NCBI RefSeq assembly: GCF_030646115.1
Contig: NZ_JAUSMX010000012.1
Location: 1 to 64,000, forward strand
From: Fluviicoccus sp.
GTDB taxonomy: Bacteria > Pseudomonadota > Gammaproteobacteria > Pseudomonadales > Moraxellaceae
DNA: 64,000 bases
Direction of reading: 5' to 3'
In this document: piece after piece, positions 7,289-15,328 of the stretch
Layout of the letters: every line of letters begins with the position of its first letter
How positions within the stretch are numbered: the stretch's first letter is position 1
Position numbers and translations under genes: made by a program
The notes under the pieces: generated by a model
What the model saw: the letters and a program-made list of their open reading frames with translations, nothing else
Databases searched by the model: none
What the model was told of the DNA's origin: nothing

Positions 7289-7738
7289 TCAGAGCATGCC
7301 ATATCCGCGCGCCATCAGCGCCGCGCAGCACAACATCCCCACGACACCTGCCAGTTCCGCCATCAGCACTTTGCGCAGGTTGCGCAGCTGATCATCCGGA
7401 ATGACCGGCATCACCCCCTGTTTCAAGGACTTGCCCCACTTCAGGAAAACCACGGTCGGATAGACGGACAGCGCCCCGATGACTGCAAACAGGCCCAGCT
7501 TCAGCATGAAATACAGGTTGTGGAAGTAATACTCCGAACCCTTCTCAAAGTAGTACACCCGCAGGAAACCCAGTGCCACGACCAGGCCCGCGGCGATGCC
7601 GTACAGCAGGTCGGTGCGCTGCAACTGGCGGGCGCGGGCCGGGTCCAGCGGACCCTTCAGCAGGGCCATTTCCACCACCAGCGTACTGACCAGCAGGAAG
7701 GCGGCCAGGTGATGCAGGAAGGCAAAGAGGGCGTTCAT
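7289..7738 (-). CDS. DUF2214 family membrane protein
   Basis: A 149-residue inner-membrane protein with four hydrophobic segments and the sequence RVYYFEKGSEYYFHNLYFMLKLGLF, which I associate with the DUF2214 family. The function is unknown. ATG 7738 has GGGG 7 bases upstream; longer in-frame starts at 7783-7786 run back through the palindromic operator and are unlikely. It is divergent from a TetR regulator at 7846, with a perfect palindrome between them, so it is probably that regulator's target. Confidence 0.75.
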   Translation of the reverse strand: MNALFAFLHHLAAFLLVSTLVVEMALLKGPLDPARARQLQRTDLLYGIAAGLVVALGFLRVYYFEKGSEYYFHNLYFMLKLGLFAVIGALSVYPTVVFLKWGKSLKQGVMPVIPDDQLRNLRKVLMAELAGVVGMLCCAALMARGYGML

Positions 7739-7765
7739 GGAGTTCCCCGGCATTGATGTTTTCAG

Positions 7766-7806
7766 TGTCAACATTGTTGACATCAAAAGTTTACGGTGTC
7801 AACATG
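7766..7806. promoter_or_regulatory. palindromic operator between DUF2214 and TetR genes
   Basis: TGTCAAC-ATT-GTTGACA (7766-7782) is a perfect palindrome, and an extra half-site TGTCAACATG lies at 7797-7806, 31 bases away. Both sit in the divergent intergenic region and are the likely binding sites of the TetR protein at 7846. Confidence 0.65.
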
Positions 7807-7845
7807 AAAATATGGAAAAGTTAATGATGTTTACCGGAGTCATGA

Positions 7846-8466
7846 ATGACTGTTGCTGAGAGTAAGCCGTTTCATCACGGGGATTTGCGCCAGGCCTTGC
7901 TGGTGGAGGCGGAGCGTCTGGTGGATGAACATGGCGCCGAGGGTTTCAGCCTGCGCGAGGCGGCGCGCGCGGTCGGGGTATCCCCGGCGGCGGCCTACCG
8001 TCATTTTGCCGACAAGGGCTCCTTGCTGGCGGCGCTGGCCGGTCAGGGCTTTGCCCGACTGGCCACGGCCATGGAACAGGCCATGGCGGCGGAGGGAGAT
8101 GATCCGGTGGCGAGGCTGAAGGCTAACGGCCGCAGTTATGTCGCCTTCGCCATGGCTGAGCCGTCACTGTTCAGCCTGATGTTCGGGCCGTTCGGGGCAG
8201 GCGGCGAGCACCCTGTGAAAGGGGTGGGGGCGCTGACCGGGTTGTCCGCCTTCGAACTGCTGGGGCAGGCGCTGGACGATCTGGTGGCCACCGGCTGCAT
8301 GGGCTCCAAGCGCCGCACCGGCGCGGAAACCCTGCTCTGGAGCAGTGTGCACGGCCTGTCAATGCTGGCGATTACCGGCGTCATGCGTGAACCGGCAACA
8401 CTGGCCTTCGACAACATGTTCCCCATGATCCGCAAGGCGCTGGGGCTGGGCAAGGACACGGGGTGA
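7846..8466 (+). CDS. TetR-family regulator with WHG-type C-terminal domain
   Basis: A 206-residue regulator. The helix-turn-helix spans roughly residues 12-58 (HHGDLRQALLVEAERLV, SLREAARAVGVSPAAAYRHF). The C-terminal part with YVAFAMAEPSLFSLMFGP and the terminal LLWSSVHGLSML helix fits the WHG ligand-binding type. ATG 7846 follows CGGAG. Divergent from the DUF2214 gene; the TGTCAAC palindrome between them is its probable operator. The inducer is unknown. Confidence 0.85.
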   Translation: MTVAESKPFHHGDLRQALLVEAERLVDEHGAEGFSLREAARAVGVSPAAAYRHFADKGSLLAALAGQGFARLATAMEQAMAAEGDDPVARLKANGRSYVAFAMAEPSLFSLMFGPFGAGGEHPVKGVGALTGLSAFELLGQALDDLVATGCMGSKRRTGAETLLWSSVHGLSMLAITGVMREPATLAFDNMFPMIRKALGLGKDTG

Positions 8467-8557
8467 CGGGGCTTGCAGGCTTGGTCGCCGGGTGCCAAGA
8501 TCGGTGCTTCGGCATGGTGCCTCATGCCTCCTATAACAAGAAAACCCCGGAGTCCCC

Positions 8558-8878
8558 ATGAAAGATTTCCTGACCGATGCCCTGTCCAAAAAAATGGCCG
8601 CCACGCTGGAGTCGGTGGGCGGCGCCAAAGCCCTTTATGGCGATCCCATTCCCTTTAATGGTGAAGAAATCATCCCGGTGGCGAAAGTGGCCGTGTTGCT
8701 GTCGGCGGCGGCGGAGGGCTCGGGTGGCGGTAACTCCGGTCTGGGCGGATTCTCCAGCCTGGCCAAGGGCGGTGGCGGGGGTAATGCCGAGGCTGGGGTG
8801 AAGGTGCTGATTGAGCCGGTCGGTTTCCTGCGATCCACCGCCAACGGGCCGGTCTTTGTGCCGCTGGCGGCGGACTGA
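8558..8878 (+). CDS. GerW/YtfJ-like family protein
   Basis: A 106-residue small protein. The pattern NGEEIIPVAKVAVLLSAAAEG, a long glycine-rich loop (GGGNSGLGGF and GGGGGN) and a final VGFLRS...VFVPL strand matches the GerW/YtfJ family, named for a Bacillus spore protein but widespread in non-sporulating bacteria. It lacks a signal peptide. Role in this organism unknown. It starts 90 bases after the TetR gene on the same strand. Confidence 0.7.
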   Translation: MKDFLTDALSKKMAATLESVGGAKALYGDPIPFNGEEIIPVAKVAVLLSAAAEGSGGGNSGLGGFSSLAKGGGGGNAEAGVKVLIEPVGFLRSTANGPVFVPLAAD

Positions 8879-8896
8879 ATCCGGAATCTGCCTGCC

Positions 8897-9229
8897 ATGG
8901 CCTATGACTCGGAGCTTGCCGACCGCATCCAGCGCATTTTTGGCGACTGGCCTGCCCTGCAGCGTAAACGCATGTTCGGCGGCGTAGCCTATTTGCTCAA
9001 TGGCAACATGGCCTTCGGCCTACTGGGTGATGGTCTGATGGTGCGTTGCGGCCCGGAGCGTTATGCCGAATGTCTGGCCCGTGACGGTGTCTCGGAATTT
9101 GATCTGACCGGGCGGGTGATGAAGGGCTGGGTGGTGGTCAGCGGTGATTTTCTGGAAACCGAGCGTGAGTTGCGGGACTGGATGAATATCGGGCTGGAGT
9201 TTGCCGCCGGCCTGCCGCCGAAGGACTGA
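8897..9229 (+). CDS. TfoX N-terminal domain protein
   Basis: A 110-residue protein with the TfoX/Sxy N-domain pattern: helix LADRIQRIFGDW, RKRMFGGVAYLLNGNMAFGLLGDGLMVRC and a C-terminal MKGWVVVSGDFL...LRDWMNIGLEFA. It lacks the C-terminal domain of full TfoX, so the competence-regulator role is not implied. It is 3 bases ahead of the WYL regulator gene, so the two are probably co-transcribed. Confidence 0.8.
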   Translation: MAYDSELADRIQRIFGDWPALQRKRMFGGVAYLLNGNMAFGLLGDGLMVRCGPERYAECLARDGVSEFDLTGRVMKGWVVVSGDFLETERELRDWMNIGLEFAAGLPPKD

Positions 9230-9232
9230 ACC

Positions 9233-9922
9233 GTGACCCGTACCGAACGCCTGCTGCAACTGATGCAAATCCTGCGTCGTCACCGCTACCCGGTCAGCGG
9301 CGCCACGCTGGCGGCCGAGCTGGGCATCAGCCTGCGCAGCCTGTACCGCGATATCGCCACCCTGCAGGAGCAGGGGGCGTGCATTGAGGGTGAGGCCGGG
9401 GTCGGCTACCTGCTGCTGCCTGGGTATCTGTTGCCGCCGTTGATGTTCAATGACGAGGAAATCGACGCCCTGATCCTGGGGTCGCGCTGGGTGGCGGAGC
9501 GCGGCGACCCGCAACTGGCTGGTGCGGCGCGCAGCGCCCTGTCACGTATCCTAGCGGTGCTGCCGGACGAACGGCGGCTGGACCTGGACAGCGCCGGGCT
9601 GCTGGTGGGGCCGGTGGCCGACGACCATGCCGACGATGCCTGGCTGGCCCTGATCCGGCAGGCGCTGCGCAGCGAGCGCAAGCTGTGTTTCAGCTACCGT
9701 GACGGTCAGGGAGATATCTCGCAACGCACCGTCTGGCCGGTGGCCCTGGGTTATTTCGAGCGGGTGCGGATGCTGGTGGGCTGGTGCGAACGGCGGCAGG
9801 CCTTCCGCCACTTCCGTGTGGATCGCATGTCGGATCTGCAACGGCTGGACGTTCGTTATCCGCGCCGCCGCCGGCAATTGCTGCACGAATGGCGGCAACA
9901 GGAACAGCTCCGCCCGCAATAA
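9233..9922 (+). CDS. YafY-type HTH/WYL-domain transcriptional regulator
   Basis: A 229-residue regulator: DeoR-like winged helix (residues about 1-60, VSGATLAAELGISLRSLYRDIATLQ), then a WYL domain (RKLCFSYRDGQGDISQRTVWPVALGYFERVRMLVGWCERR) and the usual FRVDRM element. GTG 9233 lies 3 bases after the previous stop. The first WYL residue cluster is WPVALGYF rather than the canonical WYL triad. Ligand unknown. Its co-location with a TfoX-N gene is common in proteobacteria. Confidence 0.85.
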   Translation: MTRTERLLQLMQILRRHRYPVSGATLAAELGISLRSLYRDIATLQEQGACIEGEAGVGYLLLPGYLLPPLMFNDEEIDALILGSRWVAERGDPQLAGAARSALSRILAVLPDERRLDLDSAGLLVGPVADDHADDAWLALIRQALRSERKLCFSYRDGQGDISQRTVWPVALGYFERVRMLVGWCERRQAFRHFRVDRMSDLQRLDVRYPRRRRQLLHEWRQQEQLRPQ

Positions 9923-10007
9923 TCCCTGACCCGATAAGGCTGCTGACAAATTCTGGCAGCAGGCTCTGCCATTCTCACTCCGTACCTGAAATCAACGGAG
10001 CCTCCTC

Positions 10008-10427
10008 ATGAACAAATCCTGGATTGCTGTTGCCTCGGCGGAACATGTGCAGCGCGGCCGGGCGGCCGGTTTCATGCAAGTCTGCCATGGCAAGGGCGGA
10101 CCGCTGCGGCGCCTGCGCGCCGGTGACCGTGTGGTCTACTACTCGCCCACGGTCACTTTCGGTGGTAAGGACCGATTGCAGGCCTTCACCGCGCTGGGCA
10201 TCGTACGCGCGGGGGAGCCCTATCAGTACGACATGGGCGGCGGGTTTGTCCCGTTCCGGCGTGATGTGGATTGGCAGGAGGCCCAACCGGCATCCATTTT
10301 GCCTTTGCTGGAGCGGCTGGCACTGACGGCGGGAAAGAAGAACTGGGGCTATGGTTTCCGTTTCGGGTTGCTGGAAATCTGTACGGAGGATATGGCGGTG
10401 ATAGAAGCGGCGATGCAGGGGCGTTGA
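10008..10427 (+). CDS. EVE domain-containing protein
   Basis: A 139-residue protein with the PUA-like EVE fold: start [12 protein letters not shown], then [19 protein letters not shown] and a final [20 protein letters not shown] proteins bind modified bases in DNA or RNA in related systems; the ligand here is unknown. A GC hairpin (GCTGC/GCAGC) lies in the leader at about 9940-9963. The gene ends in a convergent hairpin shared with the peroxiredoxin-like gene. Confidence 0.8.
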   Translation: MNKSWIAVASAEHVQRGRAAGFMQVCHGKGGPLRRLRAGDRVVYYSPTVTFGGKDRLQAFTALGIVRAGEPYQYDMGGGFVPFRRDVDWQEAQPASILPLLERLALTAGKKNWGYGFRFGLLEICTEDMAVIEAAMQGR

Positions 10428-10429
10428 GG

Positions 10430-10464
10430 CTCTTGCACCTCCGTTTTACGGGAGGATGCAAGAG
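10430..10464. terminator. hairpin between convergent EVE and peroxiredoxin-like genes
   Basis: CTCTTGCACCTCC (10430-10442) pairs with GGAGGATGCAAGAG (10451-10464) around a short loop, with one A/C mismatch. It sits in the 45-base gap between stops, in the position of a bidirectional terminator, though no T-run follows. Confidence 0.5.
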
Positions 10465-10472
10465 CGGGGGGA

Positions 10473-11006
10473 TTACCGCCCGACAAAGCGCTCCACTTCC
10501 GCCGTGTCCAGATGATCGCCGATGTCCTTGCCGTAAAAAGCGGTGCGGATGACACCCTGCTCGTCAATCAGGAAATCGGCGGGTACGCGGTTCATATCGC
10601 CTTCCACCTTGCCGGGCAGGAAGCCTTTTGCCGTCGCCTTGGCGATATCGGCGGCGCGCAGTCCGGACTTGGCGAAGGCCAGCCATGAGTTTTCCACGCC
10701 GTACTGCCGGTAGAGGCGGGTTTCCGGGTCGGGAATGATCGGGAATTCTACCGTTTCCCCAGCGCTGTACTCCATGATCGAGGCGGCCGGTGACTGGAAC
10801 ACCGCCAGCATCACCAGCCCCTTGCCTTCCCATTCCGCCGCCTTCTGCCGCAGTTGGTGGATGCGCAGGTTGCAGAACGGGCACGAGGCGTAGCGGTAGA
10901 AGGACAGCATCACCTTTTTGCCGCGATAGTCGCTCAGGGCATGGGCCACGCCGGAGAAATCGGTGGCGGTGAATTCAGGGGCGGTTTGTCCGGGTTGTAA
11001 ACGCAT
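10473..11006 (-). CDS. peroxiredoxin-like (AhpC/TSA, thioredoxin-fold) protein
   Basis: A 177-residue thioredoxin-fold protein probably reducing peroxides or thiols in the cytoplasm. The active site is CPFC (C42 and C45), preceded by MLSFYRYAS, rather than the TPxxTxxC motif of classical 2-Cys peroxiredoxins, placing it in the peroxiredoxin-like AhpC/TSA group. The remaining fold elements (FPIIPDPETRLYRQYGV and ADFLIDEQGVIRTAFYG) are intact. It is divergent from the radical SAM gene at 11191. Confidence 0.8.
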   Translation of the reverse strand: MRLQPGQTAPEFTATDFSGVAHALSDYRGKKVMLSFYRYASCPFCNLRIHQLRQKAAEWEGKGLVMLAVFQSPAASIMEYSAGETVEFPIIPDPETRLYRQYGVENSWLAFAKSGLRAADIAKATAKGFLPGKVEGDMNRVPADFLIDEQGVIRTAFYGKDIGDHLDTAEVERFVGR

Positions 11007-11119
11007 GACGGGTTACTCTCGATGGGAGGTTTGAAGGGATGTTATTTGATACTTCGACAGTGGTCAAACTATTTGCTGGCCGGATTTCTGGCGATGTTTT
11101 CGATAATGACTCGTATTCA

Positions 11120-11137
11120 CCATGACGGCGGTCATGG
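11120..11137. promoter_or_regulatory. palindrome CCATGAC-N4-GTCATGG in divergent intergenic region
   Basis: CCATGAC (11120-11126) and GTCATGG (11131-11137) are perfect inverted repeats between the peroxiredoxin-like gene and the radical SAM gene, 53 bases upstream of the latter. The same half-site recurs at 52277-52291 with a 1-base spacer. The binding protein is unknown. Confidence 0.4.
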
Positions 11138-11190
11138 CAAGTGGTTAAAATGGCCACTCTTTGACCGCATAAGCAGAATAACGAGCAATC

Positions 11191-12705
11191 ATGGCCAGAA
11201 TCGCGTTTTGTCAGGATGTCATGGTCGAATACATGGGCTTCATGACCTTGTCGGCCGTACTCAAGCAGGCGGGCCATACGGTCGAGGTCTTTTTTGATCC
11301 GCAGACGAATGCGGACCGGTTTGTGGAAGAGGTGCGTGCCTTCCGCCCGGATGTGGTGGGATTTTCCATCCTGACGCCCAGCGTGCCCTGGGCCACGGCC
11401 ATGGCCTTGCGGATGAAGCAGTTGCCTGGCGTTGTCACCGTCTTTGGCAACGTGCACGCCATGCTCAATCCCGAGGAAACCATTGCCTGGCCGGGAGTGG
11501 ACATGGTTTGTACCGGCGAGGGGGAATTCACCCTGCTGGAGCTGGCGGCAGCGCTGGATGCCGGACAGCCGTATGACGAAATTGTCGGCCTGTGGGTGAA
11601 GACGGCGGACGGGGTGCGCCGCAACCCGAACCGCGAACAACTGGTGGACATGGACGCCATGCCCATGCCTGACCGGCAGATGTACAACAAGTACCTGTTT
11701 TTCCGCAAAAGCCCGTACCTGCGGGTGATGGCCGGTCGCGGCTGCCCCTTCCGCTGCTCGTTCTGCAGCAACACCACCATGATGGACCACTATGGCGGCG
11801 TGAAGACCTATGTGCGCAAGAAGCAGCCGCAGGCAGCTGTCAGCGAGATCCGGGCGATGATCGACGCGCATCCGGGCAGGGTCAAACACATCTTCTTCAT
11901 CGATGAGGTGTTCTGGGTGAAGAACGAATGGCTGCGCACCTTCCTGCCGTTGTACAAGGCGCAGATCGGCCTGCCGTTTACCGCCAATTTCCGCTTTGGC
12001 GGCATCACCGAGGACGACATCCGCCTGCTGGCGGAAGCGGGGGCCAGCGGCTTGTCGCTGTCCACCGAGTCCGGCGATGAGGAACAACGGCGCGGCCTGC
12101 TCAACAAGCCGGCGACCAACGCCCAGATCCTGCGTATTGCGGGCTGGATGCACAAATACGGCATCAATTTCGGCTCCTCGGCCTTTTTCGGCTTGCCTGG
12201 CGACACCGTCGACGACCATATGCAGCGGCTGGCCTTCTTCCGCGCCGTCAATCCCAAGTATCTGTGGACCACCTTCTTCCAGCCGTACCCGAAACTGTTT
12301 CTGACGCAGCATCCGGACATTGCGCCGCACATGCCGCAAAACGAAGCCTTCAACGTCACGCTGCATCATGACATGTACTTGAACCTGCCCGACCGCGAGC
12401 GTCTGGTGCGGCTGAAAAAAGTCTATTACCTGATGATGCGTTTCCCGTGGCTGGAAAAACCGCTGCGCCGCCTCATCGACTTCCGCATTCCGCTGCTGTT
12501 TGACGTGCTGTTCCTGATGCACTTCACCTACTACATCTTCCTCGCGGAAAAGATCTCGTTTTTCCAGTACCTGGTGCACCTGAAGACCTTTGCCATCAAC
12601 CCGGTGCTGCGCCGCAAGCTGCCATTGCAGCAATCCGGCGCACCGTACACGCCGCCCCCGGCCCAACGGATTCCGGTGGTGCAGCAGGCGGACGCGGATC
12701 ACTGA
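11191..12705 (+). CDS. B12-binding-domain radical SAM protein
   Basis: A 504-residue enzyme. The N-terminal part (about 1-140) has the Rossmann-like B12-binding layout but without a DxHxxG histidine motif near residue 9, so cobalamin may bind base-off differently or not at all. The radical SAM cluster ligands are C185, C189 and C192 (GCPFRCSFC). The remainder is the TIM-barrel, with GLSLSTESGDEE. The basic, aromatic C-terminus (LMMRFPWLEKPLRRLIDFR, then a hydrophobic stretch) may touch the membrane. Related enzymes work on hopanoids, tetrapyrroles or lipids; the substrate is not identifiable here. Confidence 0.85.
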   Translation: MARIAFCQDVMVEYMGFMTLSAVLKQAGHTVEVFFDPQTNADRFVEEVRAFRPDVVGFSILTPSVPWATAMALRMKQLPGVVTVFGNVHAMLNPEETIAWPGVDMVCTGEGEFTLLELAAALDAGQPYDEIVGLWVKTADGVRRNPNREQLVDMDAMPMPDRQMYNKYLFFRKSPYLRVMAGRGCPFRCSFCSNTTMMDHYGGVKTYVRKKQPQAAVSEIRAMIDAHPGRVKHIFFIDEVFWVKNEWLRTFLPLYKAQIGLPFTANFRFGGITEDDIRLLAEAGASGLSLSTESGDEEQRRGLLNKPATNAQILRIAGWMHKYGINFGSSAFFGLPGDTVDDHMQRLAFFRAVNPKYLWTTFFQPYPKLFLTQHPDIAPHMPQNEAFNVTLHHDMYLNLPDRERLVRLKKVYYLMMRFPWLEKPLRRLIDFRIPLLFDVLFLMHFTYYIFLAEKISFFQYLVHLKTFAINPVLRRKLPLQQSGAPYTPPPAQRIPVVQQADADH

Positions 12706-12713
12706 GCGCTGTC

Positions 12714-13298
12714 CTACAACGCCGCCAGCGGCCGGTCGGTACGGCCATGGCTGCGCAGGCGGATACCGGCCAGGATCGGCGCGGCCAGCAGGCCGGCCAG
12801 TAACTCCGCCGCCAGGTGGCCGTCCGGCACTTCCCGGCCCGCCAGTCGCGCCAGCAGCGCATCCATGGAATTCCCCGACAGATTGGCGAAATAAATCAGG
12901 TGGATGAAGGCCAGGATTTCCTGCTGTTCTGCCGGGGTGAAGCGGGCCTGCAGCCGCGCCACCGCTTCGGGGGTCGGCTGGCGCACGGTGTCAGCAAAAT
13001 GCTGGGCGAAGAACACGGCCACCGCTTCCCGCTCACTCAGGGCATGGCCGGCGCCGGACAGCTCCCGGTGCAGCGCTGCGACATCCACTCCTTCCTGCAA
13101 CGCCAGCCCGGTATGCACCCAGTCGCAGTAGCGGCAGTCATTGACGCCGGTGACGGCCAGCATCACCTGTTCCTGCAAGGCGCGGGAGGTGACAGGTTGG
13201 CGCAGCGCCTGCACGGCCACCGGCAGGCGGCGGACAGCGGCGGCGGCGCTGGCGGCCAGCAGCGGCAGGGTGAAGGTCCGTTTTGTAAATGCATTCAT
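12714..13298 (-). CDS. AhpD-like carboxymuconolactone decarboxylase-family protein
   Basis: A 194-residue protein with the AhpD core: CRYC at C55/C58 followed by H62 (CRYCDWVH), the usual redox/proton-relay motif of the family. ATG 13298 is chosen; longer in-frame starts reach back into the GMC gene. It begins 4 bases after the GMC oxidoreductase stop, so it is the last gene of that run. The C-terminus is long and ends in a basic segment. It may provide peroxide or alkyl-hydroperoxide protection for the oxidase next door, which is inference only. Confidence 0.75.
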   Translation of the reverse strand: MNAFTKRTFTLPLLAASAAAAVRRLPVAVQALRQPVTSRALQEQVMLAVTGVNDCRYCDWVHTGLALQEGVDVAALHRELSGAGHALSEREAVAVFFAQHFADTVRQPTPEAVARLQARFTPAEQQEILAFIHLIYFANLSGNSMDALLARLAGREVPDGHLAAELLAGLLAAPILAGIRLRSHGRTDRPLAAL

Positions 13299-13302
13299 GG
13301 TT

Positions 13303-14736
13303 TCAGATTCCGGTGGCAAGCAGGTGTTGGCTGACATGACCCGCCCAGGCGGCAATGGTCATGGACGGCGGTGTGCCGGGGGCGGCGGGCAGGGCGCTGC
13401 CGTCGCTGATGTACAGGCCGGGGTGGCCATGGACTTCGCCCCGGTGGTTGATGACGCTGGTCTGCGGATCGTCGCCGACACGGGCGCCGCCCAGCGGATG
13501 CACGGTCACGGACGGCGGCACCGCCAGCACGCGCCGGCCCGAACGCCGCGCCAGTTTGCCCAGGGCAGAGTGGATGCGGCCCATGACCGGGTTGTTGTGC
13601 TCTTGGTAGCCGATACGGGGAGTATCACCCTTCCAGCCGATGCGCCCGTTGGCTTCGTCGCGGCCCATGCCCACCAGCACCAGCCAGTCCGCCACGCGGC
13701 GGCGCAGCGCCTCCGGCAGGCCGGGAATGGCATCGATACCGTTCAGGCCCAGCGCGTACAGCATCGGGCTGCCGGGTTCATCCTTCAGCGTGAAACGTCC
13801 CAGGCAGGGCGGCCCGGCGCGGAAGTCTTCTCCTTGCTCCCCGGCGCGCCACAGCGCAAAGACATCGCCGTTGCCGGAAAATCCTTGCCCCAGGCCGGGC
13901 AACGACCCCAACCCGCCTTTGCGTTCGGAACGGCGCAGCAGGCGCAGCGTGTTGAGGGTCCCGGCCGCCAGCACCACCCGGCGTGCGCGCAGGAAGCGCT
14001 GACGGTCATGCCGCTCATCACGCACTTCCACCCGCCAGTGTTTGCCTTCACGGCTGACAGACACCGCCTCGTGACGGTCCAGCACGGTGAGGCCGCGATC
14101 CAGCAGCGGCGCCAGCAGCAGGGCATCCAGTGTCACCTTGCGTCCGGCGGTGTCGCCGAGGAAGGCGTTGTTGCCGTAAGGGCCGCCAAAGCGGAAGCCG
14201 AGCGCCGGTTGCGGCACCGAGGTGTCAATGGCGGCATCGTCGGCAAAGCGTTCGGCGATCAGGTTGGGGGCACGGTCCTGGGCCTGGGCGGTGCGTGATC
14301 CCATGCGCTGCAGCATCCAGTCGTAATGCGGCTCCATGGCGGCGGCGGTGATGCCCGCGGCGCGGCCTTCCCAGTAATCCGCCTGTTCCGGGCGCATGTT
14401 CATGGCCAGATAGACATGGCTGCCGCCGCCGACCCCGGAGGAAGCGACACAGGTCATGCCGCCATCGACATGGATATCAAAAAAACCATCACGTTGCAGG
14501 GTGCTGGTCTGGCCGGTGGCGGCAACGCTCAGCTGGCGCAGCAGGTGGGTTGGCAGGTGGCGGCCTTGCGGCAGCGGCGCTTTGTCCGGCAAGGCATAGG
14601 CGGCGAGGGCGGCGGTGTCGCGCCACGGTCCGCGTTCCAGCAGCGTCACTTTTGCCCCGGCCTCTACCAGGCGAGCAGCGACCACGGAACCACCGAAGCC
14701 GCTGCCGATCACCAGCGTATCGATCAGGGTATTCAT
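13303..14736 (-). CDS. GMC-family FAD oxidoreductase (cholesterol oxidase-like)
   Basis: A 477-residue flavoprotein. The FAD-binding GSGFGGS starts near residue 11 with the acidic LLERGPW following. The later block GMTCVASSGVGGGSHVY and the C-terminal VHPLGG plus DGSALP...PPSMTIAAWA place it with the cholesterol-oxidase-like GMC group. No signal peptide, so cytoplasmic. Substrate is probably a sterol or other lipid alcohol, by family only. It lies in a tight minus-strand run: unknown protein, this enzyme, AhpD-like protein, spaced 4 bases apart. Confidence 0.85.
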   Translation of the reverse strand: MNTLIDTLVIGSGFGGSVVAARLVEAGAKVTLLERGPWRDTAALAAYALPDKAPLPQGRHLPTHLLRQLSVAATGQTSTLQRDGFFDIHVDGGMTCVASSGVGGGSHVYLAMNMRPEQADYWEGRAAGITAAAMEPHYDWMLQRMGSRTAQAQDRAPNLIAERFADDAAIDTSVPQPALGFRFGGPYGNNAFLGDTAGRKVTLDALLLAPLLDRGLTVLDRHEAVSVSREGKHWRVEVRDERHDRQRFLRARRVVLAAGTLNTLRLLRRSERKGGLGSLPGLGQGFSGNGDVFALWRAGEQGEDFRAGPPCLGRFTLKDEPGSPMLYALGLNGIDAIPGLPEALRRRVADWLVLVGMGRDEANGRIGWKGDTPRIGYQEHNNPVMGRIHSALGKLARRSGRRVLAVPPSVTVHPLGGARVGDDPQTSVINHRGEVHGHPGLYISDGSALPAAPGTPPSMTIAAWAGHVSQHLLATGI

Positions 14737-14740
14737 GGTA

Positions 14741-15238
14741 TCAATCCCGGCGCAGGGTGAAATACAGCACGGTGGCGAAACCGGTGGCAGTCTGCCAGTT
14801 CATGCGGGCCAGGAAGGTATGGTTGTCAAACACCCGCACTTCACCGCGGATGGCGTGCAACAGGGCGGGGTTTTCGGGGAGGTTGTAGTCCAGCCACAAC
14901 ACCGGTTGTCCGTCCACCGGGCTGAGGCGGCTTTCGCAACCATAGCGGCCCAGCGAGAAGCTTCCCCCCAGCCAGGCATTGACGCCCGTGGCGCCGTCAA
15001 AACGCTTGCCCAGCCACGGGTTCAAGGGGGTGGCCAACACCCGGCAGGCCATGCCCAGCAGGGGGCGCGGGGCGTTTTCCAGCAGCAGCGGCGCCAGCGC
15101 CCGGCCGCGCCAGGTATGGCCGGACAGCGCCTCGTCCGTGGCGGCGGGCAGGCCCGCAAACAGTTCGGCCAGTTCCGGCTGCCGCAGGCGGGCCAGATCG
15201 GCTTCGGGGGTATCGGCGCTAAAGCTCAGGGTGGTCAT
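14741..15238 (-). CDS. hypothetical protein, GMC-linked
   Basis: A 165-residue soluble protein that I do not recognise. It has a helical N-terminus, then a glycine/aromatic beta-rich half (GVNAWLGGSFSLGRYGCESRL, VLWLDYNLPENP, NHTFLARMNWQ, ATVLYFTLRR) reminiscent of lipocalin-like or GXWXG-type barrels, without a signal peptide. Its stop is 4 bases before the GMC oxidoreductase start, so the two are co-translated and it may handle that enzyme's substrate or product. Confidence 0.65.
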   Translation of the reverse strand: MTTLSFSADTPEADLARLRQPELAELFAGLPAATDEALSGHTWRGRALAPLLLENAPRPLLGMACRVLATPLNPWLGKRFDGATGVNAWLGGSFSLGRYGCESRLSPVDGQPVLWLDYNLPENPALLHAIRGEVRVFDNHTFLARMNWQTATGFATVLYFTLRRD

Positions 15239-15328
15239 GGCGGCAACTCATCAGGCGGGATGAGGCCAGTGTCGGGCTTCCGCGCGCGGGAAACAAACGA
15301 GATTATTTCTGCCAAAGATTAGAAAAAC

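Noticed and set aside
10975-12702. 575-codon open frame antisense to the B12/radical SAM gene
   Set aside because: Low-complexity His/Gln/Arg composition; the sense strand carries the CxxxCxxC radical SAM motif.
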